Assembly: GCA_947476295.1 (NCBI GenBank)
Contig: CANJQC010000005.1
Coordinates: 27,300-91,299 of the forward strand
Reading direction: 5' to 3'
From: Planctomycetaceae bacterium
Lineage (GTDB): Bacteria; Planctomycetota; Planctomycetia; Planctomycetales; Planctomycetaceae
DNA length: 64,000 nt
Position 1 is the first letter of the stretch. Each line of letters begins with the position of its first letter. This document shows, in pieces, positions 18,554-28,219 of the stretch. The notes below the pieces were generated by a model. That model did no database searches and was not told where the DNA came from. It was given only the letters and a program-made list of their open reading frames with translations. A program made the translations under genes and the position numbers.

Positions 18554-19507
18554 ATGTCTCAGGAAACTCTTGCGTCCGAAATTCGTCAGTCGGCACTGGA
18601 GCGAAACGCTCAGGTCGAATCGCTTCGCTGGAAAAAATTCTCTGTGCTTGACGATGGATTTGTCTGTCTGGTGGACGTAATGGGCGACGACAGCAGCATT
18701 GTTCAGGCAGCGCGAGTCAGTTACGGTGAAGGAACAAAAAAGGTCAGCGATGACCGGACACTGATTCGGTATCTGCTGCGGCACCGGCATACGACTCCTT
18801 TTGAAATGGCAGAGATCAAGTTTCTGGTTCGAGTACCGATGGACTGCTGGCGGCAGTGGGTTCGGCACCGCACGGCCAATATCAACGAATACAGCACGCG
18901 CTACTCGCTGGCGATTGCTGCGGCTCAAACGACCGACCCCGGCGAATGGAGGACACAGGCAGAATCTAATCGCCAAGGGAGCGGCGATGCCCTGCCTGCC
19001 GATCTCGGGCAGCGACTGACACAGGAAGAAGCAGAACTCCAGGCGAAAATTCGTGACGTATATCAAAGCCGCATTTCATCCGGAGTTGCACGCGAGCAGG
19101 CGAGAAAAGATTTGCCATTGGCAACGTATACAGAAGCGTACTGGAAAATTGATCTGCACAACCTGCTGCATTTTCTTGCGCTGCGCATGGACAGCCACGC
19201 TCAGTTGGAAATTCGCCAGTACGCGACGACGCTTGGAGAGCAGATCGTCGCACCGCTCTTTCCAATCGTGTGGGAAGCATTTCTGGACTATCGCATGCAG
19301 TCCACGTTTCTGACACGCCTGGATTCCGGCGTGATCCAGCGTTTGACCGCCAACGCCGCTGCAGCCGGAACCGCTCCTCCGTTTTCAGACGACGCCTTTA
19401 TCGCCGCTCAGGACCCAACCTGGATCGCCCTCAACCGCAGCCGCGAACGCGACGAATGCCGATCCAAGCTTCAGCGTCTTGGATTGTTAGCTCAGGCACA
19501 AGAGTAA
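18554..19507 (+). CDS. thyX: flavin-dependent thymidylate synthase
   Basis: ThyX makes dTMP from dUMP using methylene-tetrahydrofolate and FADH2. The signature RHRTANINEYSTRYS is present, preceded by YLLRHRHTTPFEMAEIKFLVRVPMDCWRQW, which holds the flavin-binding residues. NLLHFLALRMDSHAQLEIRQYA closes the active site. At 317 aa it is longer than the roughly 220-250 aa of many bacterial ThyX proteins, with extra residues at both ends and an insert around residues 125-165. The ORF track begins at a TTG (18545); ATG 18554 is preferred. No thyA was seen in the window. Confidence 0.95.
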   Translation: MSQETLASEIRQSALERNAQVESLRWKKFSVLDDGFVCLVDVMGDDSSIVQAARVSYGEGTKKVSDDRTLIRYLLRHRHTTPFEMAEIKFLVRVPMDCWRQWVRHRTANINEYSTRYSLAIAAAQTTDPGEWRTQAESNRQGSGDALPADLGQRLTQEEAELQAKIRDVYQSRISSGVAREQARKDLPLATYTEAYWKIDLHNLLHFLALRMDSHAQLEIRQYATTLGEQIVAPLFPIVWEAFLDYRMQSTFLTRLDSGVIQRLTANAAAAGTAPPFSDDAFIAAQDPTWIALNRSRERDECRSKLQRLGLLAQAQE

Positions 19508-19665
19508 TTTGCTGGCCAGTCTTTTCTCAAACTCCAAAATCACGGAGCTTTCCAGGGATCTTTCGCATCCATTGGCTCGAACCGTATGGAAAATCCCGGA
19601 TTTCCCGATAAGGTTCGCAGTCTTCGCGTGTCAATGAGTTCACGAACATCGCAAATGCGGTATTT

Positions 19666-19738
<73 letters not shown>

Positions 19739-19749
19739 TTGAAAAAGAC

Positions 19750-19780
19750 GGGGTTTCTGAATTTTCAGAGCCCCATTTTT
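19750..19780 (+). terminator. Rho-independent-type terminator after tRNA-Lys
   Basis: A hairpin built from GGGGTTTCTGAA and TTCAGAGCCCC (one bulge) ends in ATTTTT, 12 bases after the tRNA. Confidence 0.7.
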
Positions 19781-20223
19781 CGTCAAGTGTCGCCTTAGGC
19801 GGCTTCGAATCCCGTGACGGGATCGCCTGCATCGTCCCGGCCAATACACGCCAATCGGAAGCTCGCCAGTTTTACGCTCTCCCGTCATCCAGTTGCCGTG
19901 GACAGTTTCATCCACAGCCTCGTTCACTGCATGAAACTGATGAGCCCCGGCGATCATCTTATGCAACCGATCGCTGTAGGTACCTTTTCACAGCCGGTCC
20001 TGCCTTCTAGGCAGGACTTCGCAGCTTGCCCCGCGACCATGGACCAAATAAGGTCGAATGATAGGCGACGCATCGCCTCTGAGCGGATGTCCATCCCATA
20101 GCTGTTCTCCTCACGGCGAAATCCTTTCCGGCAGAAAGGCTGCACAAGCGGGAAAAATGGTTCGAAGTCACAGGAACTCAGACCGAAGGCATCGCTTCAA
20201 TTCACTGACCAGAACTGGCATAC
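19781..20223. other. non-coding region between tRNA-Lys and the FtsK-type gene
   Basis: No gene is supported here. Several short inverted repeats are visible, such as TCCTGCCTTCTAGGCAGGA near 20000 and GGCGACGCATCGCC near 20066. The ORFs listed in this stretch have no recognisable family and are probably chance frames. The minus-strand FtsK-type gene ends at its right edge. Confidence 0.4.
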
Positions 20224-23200
20224 CTATTCAATCGTCATCTCATCAATATCGAAATCGGGCTGATCCCCTGGCTCGTTGATTGTGGTAGTGATTGATTGCA
20301 GCCATTCATTGGACGGCCAATTGAAGGGACGGAAGCGGTCGGCCGTTCCGGTTTGGTCGCGATACAAAATGGCACGGCCCTGGCTGAGTGCAGCGGCAGC
20401 CGGTGTATCAATCAGGCTTGCGGAATCGGTTTGATTCAGACGAAACGCAATGCGGTTGTCAAATTCGCGCAGCAGCGACGCCGATAACCAGCGCATCGCG
20501 TTGCCGAAGGTGTCGGACCAGATGATGACGTGAATTCCGACCAGCGGACCTTTGCGAATCAGGTCGCCAAACATCGTCGCAGGTGTCGCCTCTTTCGGCG
20601 AACCGAAGCCCGACATTCCATAGTCGTCATCATCACGTCGCAGCGAACGGAATTGTCCGATGTTGCGGATCGCCAATATCAACTCCGGACTGTCCGGCTG
20701 TGCATCGCCGTTTTCCCGAGCCGTCATCTGATGCCAAAGGTCTGCTACGATGGCATCTGTTTCTTTGGAGTCAGCCAGACAAAAGCGCGGTGCAATCTTT
20801 GAAGTGAATGTCTCTCCAAATCGTGTCTGTGACGCTCGATCACGACCATCGTGCAGCAATGTAAGTTGTGAGGTTCTGTGGTCAGATTCTTTGACGGTGC
20901 CAACCGACCAACTCACGATGGTTGAAGCCAAAATGGTGTCGGCCAAGTCACCTTCCTGACCAACAATCAATACGTTTTGACCACCGGATCGTCGAAACTC
21001 CAGGCACATTGGTGCGGCAATCGCTACTGGTTCGCCGATCCATGCTGGCAGCGTATCAACAAAGTGCCGCGTCGCGTCGGGCGTGCTGGCAAGCCATGCA
21101 TTGAGCGGGCTGCAAAATTCCAGCCGGGGAGCGACGTTTCCCTCAAAGACAATCATGCGGTTGTCGGAGTATCGGTTACAGTCCGGCCGCTGAATCATGG
21201 CATGAATCATCAATTCTCGGGTGGCTTCATCAAGCCACGCAATCTGAAAAGGATGATTGCCCTCAATCAGACCATTGGCGTCGTTGTAGATCGCTTCACC
21301 GGGGCGTGTCAATAGTCTGGCGGCGGAATTCTCTTCGCTCAAAATCAAATGCGCATCGCTCTCGCTGCACTGCAAGGCAATTCGGACTCCCACTTGGCCC
21401 ATTGTGCTGCGGGCCAATGAGTATGCTCCTCCCAGCGTCTGAGAACCAAGCAGAACGTGGATTCCGAACGCTCGGCCTTGCCGAACCAAGCGGTCGAGCA
21501 GCAACGATGCCCGAGACGAAACGCGGTCCTCAGTCGTGAAGAATTCCTGAAATTCATCGATCAGCAGCAGCAGACGCGGCATGCGTTCGTCGGGAAAATG
21601 GCGGCGGAACGAAGGCAGGTCCTGCACACCTCGAATACGAAACAACTCTCCGCGTTCCTGCAGCACTTCGTCAAGACGTTCAAGCACGCTTAAGCCGAAT
21701 TCGCGATCACTTTCAATGGCAACGACCCGAGCATGCGGCAGTTTGTTGGCGGCGTAGGTGCGAAATTCAACACCCTTCTTAAAGTCGATCAGGTAGAACT
21801 GAATTTCAACTGGACTGTAATACAGCGCCAGATTGGTGATCAGAATATGCAGCAGCGTGGACTTGCCGGAGCCCGTTTTCCCTGCAACCAGGACGTGCTG
21901 ACTGGTGCCACGTCCCAAACGGATAAACTGCAGCCGCGCTGCACCCGCTCGACCGATGGGAATGTCGATTCCGTCGGCAGAACTCAGACTCCAGATCGCA
22001 TCGGGTTTCGGAGCAATACGGTTAAATGACACCTCAACCCGCCGCGCGTCGCGCGACTGTTCCCCAACTGCGCGGACCAGGCTGACATAGTCGGCGGACT
22101 CCGGTGGAGAGTATGATTCAAATTCGGCAGCTTTCGACGATGCATGTTTTAGAACGACGCGCCCATCGCTGACAGCGAACTCTGTACAGCATTCGTGCAG
22201 ATTGTTGACGTCAAACGAGCGTGGAATGGGCTGATTCGGGGACCATGTGACGATCGCATGAACACCACAGCGCGGGCCGCTGGTGAGGATGCTCGTCAGA
22301 TGCCGAGCCGCCTCTTCTGTAAACGCAGCTGGGAACCCGGCAACAACGACAAAGTGATACGGTTCCGCGACTTCGCCAGCGGCGGCGTTGTAGTCTTCGA
22401 TAGTTTCGAATTCGCTGCGGAGATAAGTCTGGAAAACACTCTCCATGTGTTCAGTGACTTTTTGCAATCGGTCGCGAATCTGAGTCGCATCGGTCCAGAT
22501 TCGATTGCTGATCAACAGTTCGTCGAAGTCCGCAAGGTGCATCAGAGCGGAAAAATTCTGACCAAGTCCCACCGGATCGATCAGAGTAAACTGGACTCGC
22601 CCCGGCATGATGCTTGTCAGCAGACGTAACAGAATTGAACGCACAAACTCTAGAGCCGGTTCGCGTCCAGCCGCATCGTGTTCAATCACAATCGACATGT
22701 CGCGCGGAAAGTTCAGGATGGCGGGCAGTTCAATGCATAAGTTTGCGTCTGGTTCCAGGCTATTACCCTGCGGCGGTGTGGGAAGCATTGCCAGCAAGTC
22801 GCCGATCGGCAAAGCTGCGGGCAGAGAAGTCGGTACAATCCAATTGGCACCTCGCATCAGCGCCCAGCGCGGAAACGCGGCGACTCGTTCGCGGCTGGTG
22901 CGTGCCAGTTCTCGCGCGATGGCAATATCCGCCTTCCACTGCATGATTGTTGATAATTCGTCGGCATGCAGTGCCTTGCGTGTGGCTGCGTTCCCAGCGG
23001 TCAACGCGGCGAGCGCCAGATCGTGTTCGGCCTTCAGTGTCGTCTGAATTCGTGCGATCTCCTGTCCTCGCCAGTTTTCGATCGCAGATTGTTGCAGAGA
23101 TGATTCAGCGTCACTCGCAGCGATCTGTTCTTTCAAAAGCCTTTCCTGACGAGCGACCTGATCGTTGTATGTTCGTGTTCGTTGTTTGGTTTGTTCGCCG

Positions 23201-24237
23201 GCCGCTTCCTGCAGTTTCGCCGAGCTCTGTTCGCGGTGTTGCAGCATGGCCGACCTCCAGGACTCCGCAACCGCATCCACATGCTTTAATTCGTACTGGC
23301 TTTTCTGCCTCCAGTACTCGATCGCCGCTCTGGCATTCGCCACGTGTTGCAGCATTTCTTCATAACCCACGCGAAGTCGCGACTGCACAAGCATCATCAA
23401 TATGGTTCCAAACAGCACGGCGGTCGCTGCACCAATCAGGCATGAGACGCCAAACCATTGCCAGTCCGGTTGTTGCAACTCAGGATTGAGAAACAGTCGC
23501 AGGTCCGCTCGCATGCCAGTCGTCACAATCGCTACGACGACAAAGGTGAATAACGCAAGTCCCCAGATTCGCCAGCCACAAATCCATTGAGGCAGGATTT
23601 GGCGATCAATCACACCAGCTGACACCAGCGCCAGATCTGCTTGTTCCATCGCCAGCGTGCGACTGGCTTCGCGTCCTTTGATCGTCACATTTACCGGTGG
23701 AATAGTGGAGTCGGTCCCTGCATGGCAGTGCTCCAGATACTTTGCCGTGAATTGAACTCTTGCATCCAGATCACCCAGTTGCAGTTCGGTAAACGTTCGC
23801 TGTGTCTGATAGATCTCATGTGCGCGTACGGCATGGCGGACGGGAGTGTCTTCGTTTGACTCGTCACAGACAGACTGCAGAACCCATAGTTCGCTCTGCA
23901 GTTTCTGACGAATATTTGCAATATCATCTTTGAACCTCACGGCCATCTCATTCGATCTGTGTTCATGTGAATGACCGGCCGATTCACGAATGACACTGAG
24001 ATTCTGCTCCGAATGCGCCAGTCGATCACGAACTTCCTGAGCCATACGTTCCAGTTGCGCATGCAGTTCTGATTCATACCTAGTTTGCATAGTCGCCGTC
24101 AGCTCCGCTTCCTGATCGGTCAGCTGAGACATGTGTCGCCTCACAATATTTACCGCAACCTGCGCGGAGACACATCGAAAACGAAGTCGTTCGAGTTCTG
24201 AAGTCTGCGATTCAAGATTCATTGATTCAGTAACCAT
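20224..24237 (-). CDS. membrane-anchored FtsK/SpoIIIE-type protein with three ATPase-like domains
   Basis: A 1337-residue protein. Residues 1-215 are mostly charged helix and likely coiled coil. Two membrane helices follow (about 222-242 and 262-285), then another long coiled-coil stretch to about 455. Three FtsK/SpoIIIE-like modules come next. The first (about 470-690) has lost the P-loop (VIEHDAAGREPALEF) but keeps TLIDPVGLGQNF. The second has Walker A GKTGSGKST (786-794), DFKKGVEF and Walker B LLLLIDEFQEF (889-899). The third (about 1075-1320) is degenerate (IVGQEGDLADT). Three serial modules behind an N-terminal membrane anchor recall EssC/EccC of type VII secretion, although there the first module is the active one and FHA or DUF regions differ. 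No WXG100 protein, protease or other secretion gene is nearby. It lacks the FtsK gamma DNA-reading domain, so chromosome pumping is less likely. Substrate unknown. Confidence 0.75.
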   Translation of the reverse strand: MVTESMNLESQTSELERLRFRCVSAQVAVNIVRRHMSQLTDQEAELTATMQTRYESELHAQLERMAQEVRDRLAHSEQNLSVIRESAGHSHEHRSNEMAVRFKDDIANIRQKLQSELWVLQSVCDESNEDTPVRHAVRAHEIYQTQRTFTELQLGDLDARVQFTAKYLEHCHAGTDSTIPPVNVTIKGREASRTLAMEQADLALVSAGVIDRQILPQWICGWRIWGLALFTFVVVAIVTTGMRADLRLFLNPELQQPDWQWFGVSCLIGAATAVLFGTILMMLVQSRLRVGYEEMLQHVANARAAIEYWRQKSQYELKHVDAVAESWRSAMLQHREQSSAKLQEAAGEQTKQRTRTYNDQVARQERLLKEQIAASDAESSLQQSAIENWRGQEIARIQTTLKAEHDLALAALTAGNAATRKALHADELSTIMQWKADIAIARELARTSRERVAAFPRWALMRGANWIVPTSLPAALPIGDLLAMLPTPPQGNSLEPDANLCIELPAILNFPRDMSIVIEHDAAGREPALEFVRSILLRLLTSIMPGRVQFTLIDPVGLGQNFSALMHLADFDELLISNRIWTDATQIRDRLQKVTEHMESVFQTYLRSEFETIEDYNAAAGEVAEPYHFVVVAGFPAAFTEEAARHLTSILTSGPRCGVHAIVTWSPNQPIPRSFDVNNLHECCTEFAVSDGRVVLKHASSKAAEFESYSPPESADYVSLVRAVGEQSRDARRVEVSFNRIAPKPDAIWSLSSADGIDIPIGRAGAARLQFIRLGRGTSQHVLVAGKTGSGKSTLLHILITNLALYYSPVEIQFYLIDFKKGVEFRTYAANKLPHARVVAIESDREFGLSVLERLDEVLQERGELFRIRGVQDLPSFRRHFPDERMPRLLLLIDEFQEFFTTEDRVSSRASLLLDRLVRQGRAFGIHVLLGSQTLGGAYSLARSTMGQVGVRIALQCSESDAHLILSEENSAARLLTRPGEAIYNDANGLIEGNHPFQIAWLDEATRELMIHAMIQRPDCNRYSDNRMIVFEGNVAPRLEFCSPLNAWLASTPDATRHFVDTLPAWIGEPVAIAAPMCLEFRRSGGQNVLIVGQEGDLADTILASTIVSWSVGTVKESDHRTSQLTLLHDGRDRASQTRFGETFTSKIAPRFCLADSKETDAIVADLWHQMTARENGDAQPDSPELILAIRNIGQFRSLRRDDDDYGMSGFGSPKEATPATMFGDLIRKGPLVGIHVIIWSDTFGNAMRWLSASLLREFDNRIAFRLNQTDSASLIDTPAAAALSQGRAILYRDQTGTADRFRPFNWPSNEWLQSITTTINEPGDQPDFDIDEMTIE

Positions 24238-24360
24238 GATGGCAATCTCTTTGGGTCTGACGCTTCAAGACTCAATCGACGATTGTGTTTGGTCCCGTCA
24301 CTGATTTCTGAGCTAGCCACCGGTAACCCCTCTTAACGACACCGCAAGACACCGGCAGGA

Positions 24361-24498
24361 TGGACATTCATGCCCGTCGCATGGCCACGAAACGCTGTCG
24401 ATTCAAAGGTTAATGTGCCTCGATAGTCGTTGGCCAGCGGGGCGATTTCTGGCAAAGACTCGGACATGAATGTCCAAGCTACATAATTCGCAGCTTTG
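24361..24498. repeat. ~137 bp palindrome-ended dispersed element, copy A
   Basis: The element opens with TGGACATTCATGCCCGTCGC and closes with CTCGGACATGAATGTCCAAG followed by GCTACATAATTCGCAGCTTTG. The ends are inverted copies of each other. The copy at 55759-55895 has the same ends and almost the same length with a diverged interior. It encodes no protein and resembles a MITE or a large REP-type unit. It lies in the gap upstream of the FtsK-type gene; the rest of the gap (24238-24593) holds nothing else recognised. Confidence 0.75.
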
Positions 24499-24593
24499 CA
24501 GCGAGTCTGAAGAGAATACACTAATGACAGACTTCGAAGTCAGAAACGGGAACTTTTGACCGAATGCAACGCCACATTCTTTGGTCCGGCTAA

Positions 24594-26876
24594 TCACTCT
24601 GCGGCTGATTTCAAAAGCCAGGCTTCCGCCAACCGCGGCTGGTGGCGCCAATTCACGCCTTCGAGATAAACGCTGTCAAAGGTAATCGATAGCTTGCCGT
24701 CTTTCAGGAGATGCTGCGGCACGGGGAATTCTTTCATGGTATTGGCTTCCGTTTCGTAACGGGTTGCTTCAAGTGCCTGGCCGTCAGCACGGGGTTTGAG
24801 TTCACCAAAACCGCAGAAGCGCAGGACATACGTCGCATTCGGATCGAGGTTGTTGTAATCCAGCGATCCAGGCAATCCGGTTACGAGCCACGATAATCGT
24901 AAGCGGCTCATGCCGTTGTCCAGCCACCAGAATGAAGAAGTATCGGTACTGCCCGTTGCATGCGGACTGCGGGCCGAGTTGCCGATGTCGTCGTAGAAGC
25001 AGCCAAGGCCAGGGCTTTCCCAGGTTCGCAACTGTTCCAATCGTTCCCAGCGTCCCTCCAGCGTGGGAATTGTGAGGACTTTGTGGAACTCGTCTTCCAG
25101 CCAAAAACGATTGTTCAGCGGAATGTCGAGAAAATCCAGCATGCAAGCTCGCTGCGGATGTATGGCGTGGTACTTCTCAACACTGCTTTGAAATTTGATG
25201 CTCATGTAGAGTTCATCAAAGAGTTCCAGAATCCGGGTGCGCAGATCCGGCCGAACGGGTTCTGCCTGAGCACGTAACAGCAGTCTGAGAGCGGCATTCA
25301 TAGCTTCCGTTGGATAACGACCTTTTTTTTGCGCAAGCTCGCTGCATGCCTCCAGTTCCAGAGCAGACTCCCGGGCCAGTCGTTCGCGCTGGTAGGCATC
25401 ATAGTAGGCGCGGAGCAGCAGCAGCTGCCACCGCCAATTGTCGTGCAGTTCGGCATGTGCCGTTTCAAGGCCCTGCCAGCGTTCCAATGTGGCGGGCACT
25501 CCGTTATTGTCGCGGAGCGCGCCGTCCCAGTTTTTTTCCAGCGCAAGAATTCCGTCTGCAATCTTTTCCGCGTCCGCCGAGCCGAAGAAACACCGTGCAT
25601 ATTCAACAAGAATCGAACGCGGTTGCTGATCAGAGTCCCAACTCAGGGCGCTCCAGATGACCTTGTTGACATCGTCGTGGCAGCCATCCGAGTAACTCAG
25701 AAAACCATTGGTGTGTGGTGCGGTGTCGGCAAATATGCCTGCGTAGAAGACAGGACGCGGATTTATGGGCTCTCGACCTGCCGTCAGTGCAAACACCTGA
25801 TCCAAGTTCAGCTCCGGATACTGGCACCGAACGACATGTGTGATGTCCGGATAGTCGCGTAACAGATACCGCTGATCGAGACGCGCACGAAGTTCCGGCA
25901 AGGGCGGGCTTCCCGGCCCCGCAACCAGCCCCCCAAGCCATTCGGGCGTGTGCTCGCTGAGCCAGTTAAAAAAATATTCCGTTTTCTCGCCCTCGAAACC
26001 CTGAAGCGACAGCCAGATTTTCGCTTTCGGATGGTGTTCGTGAAGAATCCCGGACAGGTCGTCAAGGAACGGCATCACCTCGCGAGGATGATTGTTGCCT
26101 GGGTCGCCACCGGGGAAAAAGATGGCGTCCAGACGAGGGCAATCTTTATAAAAAGCCTCGTGGAACTTCAGGGACGCCGCACGTTTCGCTGCGTCGGTCA
26201 GGTCGAAATCAGCTGGCGTCCAAACCCAATAGTCCACGTCGTACTTATCGCAAATTGCTGACATAACCCGGTTCATCTCTGGCCGGGCCAGCGGCATAAT
26301 GGGTGTCGGGCGTTCGTCCTGAAATGGAATATTCTCAACGCAGTTCGCACCGAAGAAGGTGAGTTCACGAATGTACTGATCGTACGTTTTTTCGTCCCAT
26401 GCATCATAACTGTTTGCCTGAGCGCGGTAGCCGAGCTGGTGGCCGCGTATGGCATAATCAGGGGACTGGGTGGTGTTGACCGCTTGCGTCATAGCGACGC
26501 GGCCCTTCGACCAGTCCAGCGTGCGCAGCAGATAACCGACAGCGAAAAGAGCACCCAGACGATCCGTCGCAATGACCGTGATACGAGGCACATCGCCAAC
26601 TTCAGTGCTGATCCTGAAACCTTCCGGAGTGACACTATCCGAAGGAGTGGCCGAACGAAACGTAATGGATCCGAGAACGCCAGCCCCGGAGGACACTGGC
26701 CACCAGATGCCCGTGCGTTTGGCGACTTCTTCGATGAGCACCTGGACGGGAACGTCAAATGCCTCACTGTCTTCAGCGATGACACTGATCTTTTCCAGTC
26801 TGGTCTGCGCCTGCACCGTTCCCATGACTAACGCCATCCCAACGAAAACAGCCGTCCACGACACATTCCCTGACAT
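24594..26876 (-). CDS. secreted glycoside-hydrolase-like protein (alpha-glucuronidase/hexosaminidase-like architecture)
   Basis: A 760-residue exported protein with an N-terminal signal (WTAVFVGMALVMGTVQAQ). Residues about 30-145 look like the small alpha/beta domain that precedes many TIM-barrel glycosidases (GH20, GH67, GH84, GH115): ...TEGFRIST..PRITVIATDRLGALFAVGYLLRTL. A barrel-like region follows, beginning YAIRGHQLGYRAQANSYDAWDEKTYDQYIRELTFFGANCVE, with DYWVWTPADFDLTD and DAIFFPGGDPGNNHP. The C-terminal third carries a beta-sandwich-like segment. I cannot assign the family or the catalytic acids with confidence. AAGGGA six bases before the ATG supports the start. It is not in an operon. 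Confidence 0.6.
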   Translation of the reverse strand: MSGNVSWTAVFVGMALVMGTVQAQTRLEKISVIAEDSEAFDVPVQVLIEEVAKRTGIWWPVSSGAGVLGSITFRSATPSDSVTPEGFRISTEVGDVPRITVIATDRLGALFAVGYLLRTLDWSKGRVAMTQAVNTTQSPDYAIRGHQLGYRAQANSYDAWDEKTYDQYIRELTFFGANCVENIPFQDERPTPIMPLARPEMNRVMSAICDKYDVDYWVWTPADFDLTDAAKRAASLKFHEAFYKDCPRLDAIFFPGGDPGNNHPREVMPFLDDLSGILHEHHPKAKIWLSLQGFEGEKTEYFFNWLSEHTPEWLGGLVAGPGSPPLPELRARLDQRYLLRDYPDITHVVRCQYPELNLDQVFALTAGREPINPRPVFYAGIFADTAPHTNGFLSYSDGCHDDVNKVIWSALSWDSDQQPRSILVEYARCFFGSADAEKIADGILALEKNWDGALRDNNGVPATLERWQGLETAHAELHDNWRWQLLLLRAYYDAYQRERLARESALELEACSELAQKKGRYPTEAMNAALRLLLRAQAEPVRPDLRTRILELFDELYMSIKFQSSVEKYHAIHPQRACMLDFLDIPLNNRFWLEDEFHKVLTIPTLEGRWERLEQLRTWESPGLGCFYDDIGNSARSPHATGSTDTSSFWWLDNGMSRLRLSWLVTGLPGSLDYNNLDPNATYVLRFCGFGELKPRADGQALEATRYETEANTMKEFPVPQHLLKDGKLSITFDSVYLEGVNWRHQPRLAEAWLLKSAAE

Positions 26877-27074
26877 GATATCCCTTTATCCAAATGACTA
26901 TCTGTAGGTAGCCGTGAGGCGTCAGCCCACCGTTCGTTTGTGAGTTTTCACACACTCCACAGAGAAACGCAACCATTGAGGTTCTGACGGACATGAAAAT
27001 CTCCTGGCAAAGAGAACTGTGGACGTCCTCCGCTACACTATCAGATCGCTGGATTTCTTTATCAGGGAGCCCGA

Positions 27075-27755
27075 ATGACGAAATACCGTGTGGCAGTTGA
27101 CGATCTTGAAGAATTGGCAGAACTGGATGGAAGCTGGCAACCTCCTGACTACATCGCCGTTCTGGTGGCACTGGGCGTCGATGGCGCGGCTCAAATCGAA
27201 CCGGAGGATCTTCGTGACATGTGCCTGCTTGCACTGCAGGATCTCGATCCGACGGAAGCTGCGGCAGTGTTGTTGAAGTACAAGCTGAGAACGAAACTCA
27301 CCGCAGGTCAAATCAAAAATTACAGCATCGAAAGTCAGCACGAACGCCTGTGGGAAAAATCCGCAGATCTGGAGGTCCATCACCCCATGTTCGAAGTTGC
27401 AAGTTTACTGAACGCCGTCAACGCGATGGCGTTTCCAACGCCGGATGCACTCAGGGTGTCGTTGAGCGTTCAATGTGACGATGCGGCAATGCTGGCGTTG
27501 TTCGAGAATACCATGGATCGTACATCGTTGGTCTGTCTGCTATCTGCAGGGATGCATAAATCAGCCATTCTGAATCGTTTTTTTGGCAAACAAATCGCGG
27601 AAGGAAGAGTTGCTGACGCTGATTCCATCATCTGGGGACTCCATGTGGACTCATCCGAAAAAACACTGATACGTTTGAAGATTACCAGTTCCGCTTATTG
27701 GCTGGGCGCAATTCATGAAACAGAATCGTTTGAATGGGATTCCTGTGTTAATTGA
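27075..27755 (+). CDS. hypothetical protein
   Basis: A 226-residue soluble acidic protein with no signal peptide, membrane helix or family I recognise. The predicted secondary structure is mostly helical (DLEELAELDG, PEDLRDMCLLALQDLDPTEAAAVLLKYKL). A strong ribosome site (GGGAG, six bases upstream) and an uninterrupted frame support a real gene. It is the only intact gene between the glycosidase-like protein (divergent) and the surface protein at 29063. Confidence 0.6.
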   Translation: MTKYRVAVDDLEELAELDGSWQPPDYIAVLVALGVDGAAQIEPEDLRDMCLLALQDLDPTEAAAVLLKYKLRTKLTAGQIKNYSIESQHERLWEKSADLEVHHPMFEVASLLNAVNAMAFPTPDALRVSLSVQCDDAAMLALFENTMDRTSLVCLLSAGMHKSAILNRFFGKQIAEGRVADADSIIWGLHVDSSEKTLIRLKITSSAYWLGAIHETESFEWDSCVN

Positions 27756-27954
27756 GCCAGTGGCATTCTCTCTTTGGGTTGATAGACCCGGAAATATTGA
27801 TAGTCGCCTTGCCGATAGTCTTCACTCGACTGTTCGCACTTCATATAAAACACCCGCTGTTCGAGCGGGCGAGGTTTATGGCGTCGCATCCCAGGTAGCC
27901 TCCCTGCTGACTGCTTCCGCTAACGGCTCCAGAATGTTGACGCAAACCAGCGGC

Positions 27955-28041
27955 GAGCGGCAGGCCTCCGAGCGATTCCAGGAGATTCATACGATCCATA
28001 ATTTACGCATTTGTGCTCGGAGGGCTGACGCCCTGCCGCTC
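27955..28041. repeat. REP-like inverted pair
   Basis: The left arm GAGCGGCAGGCCTCCGAGC (27955-27973) is matched on the right by GCTCGGAGG ... CCTGCCGCTC (28015-28041), with GCTGACGC inserted in the middle. The right arm contains the palindrome GGGCTGACGCCC, also seen within the coding region near 17107, and GGCGTCAGCCC occurs near 26916. Confidence 0.6.
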
Positions 28042-28219
28042 GGCAGGAAGCAGTACATCGCAAATTTCAAATTCACGCGCCGCCGCCGGTGACGCAGAAA
28101 AAAGCAAAGGGTTATTTCCTTATCCGCCTTCGATACACGTCGCCGCAAAGACACATCAATGCCCACACCACACACGAACCGGGTGCCAGTGCCGAAGAGG
28201 CGGTTAAAAAGACCTGCGA

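Noticed and set aside
20224-24237. Classical chromosome translocase FtsK
   Set aside because: The four N-terminal helices and the C-terminal gamma DNA-binding domain of FtsK are missing, and the protein has extra degenerate ATPase-like modules.
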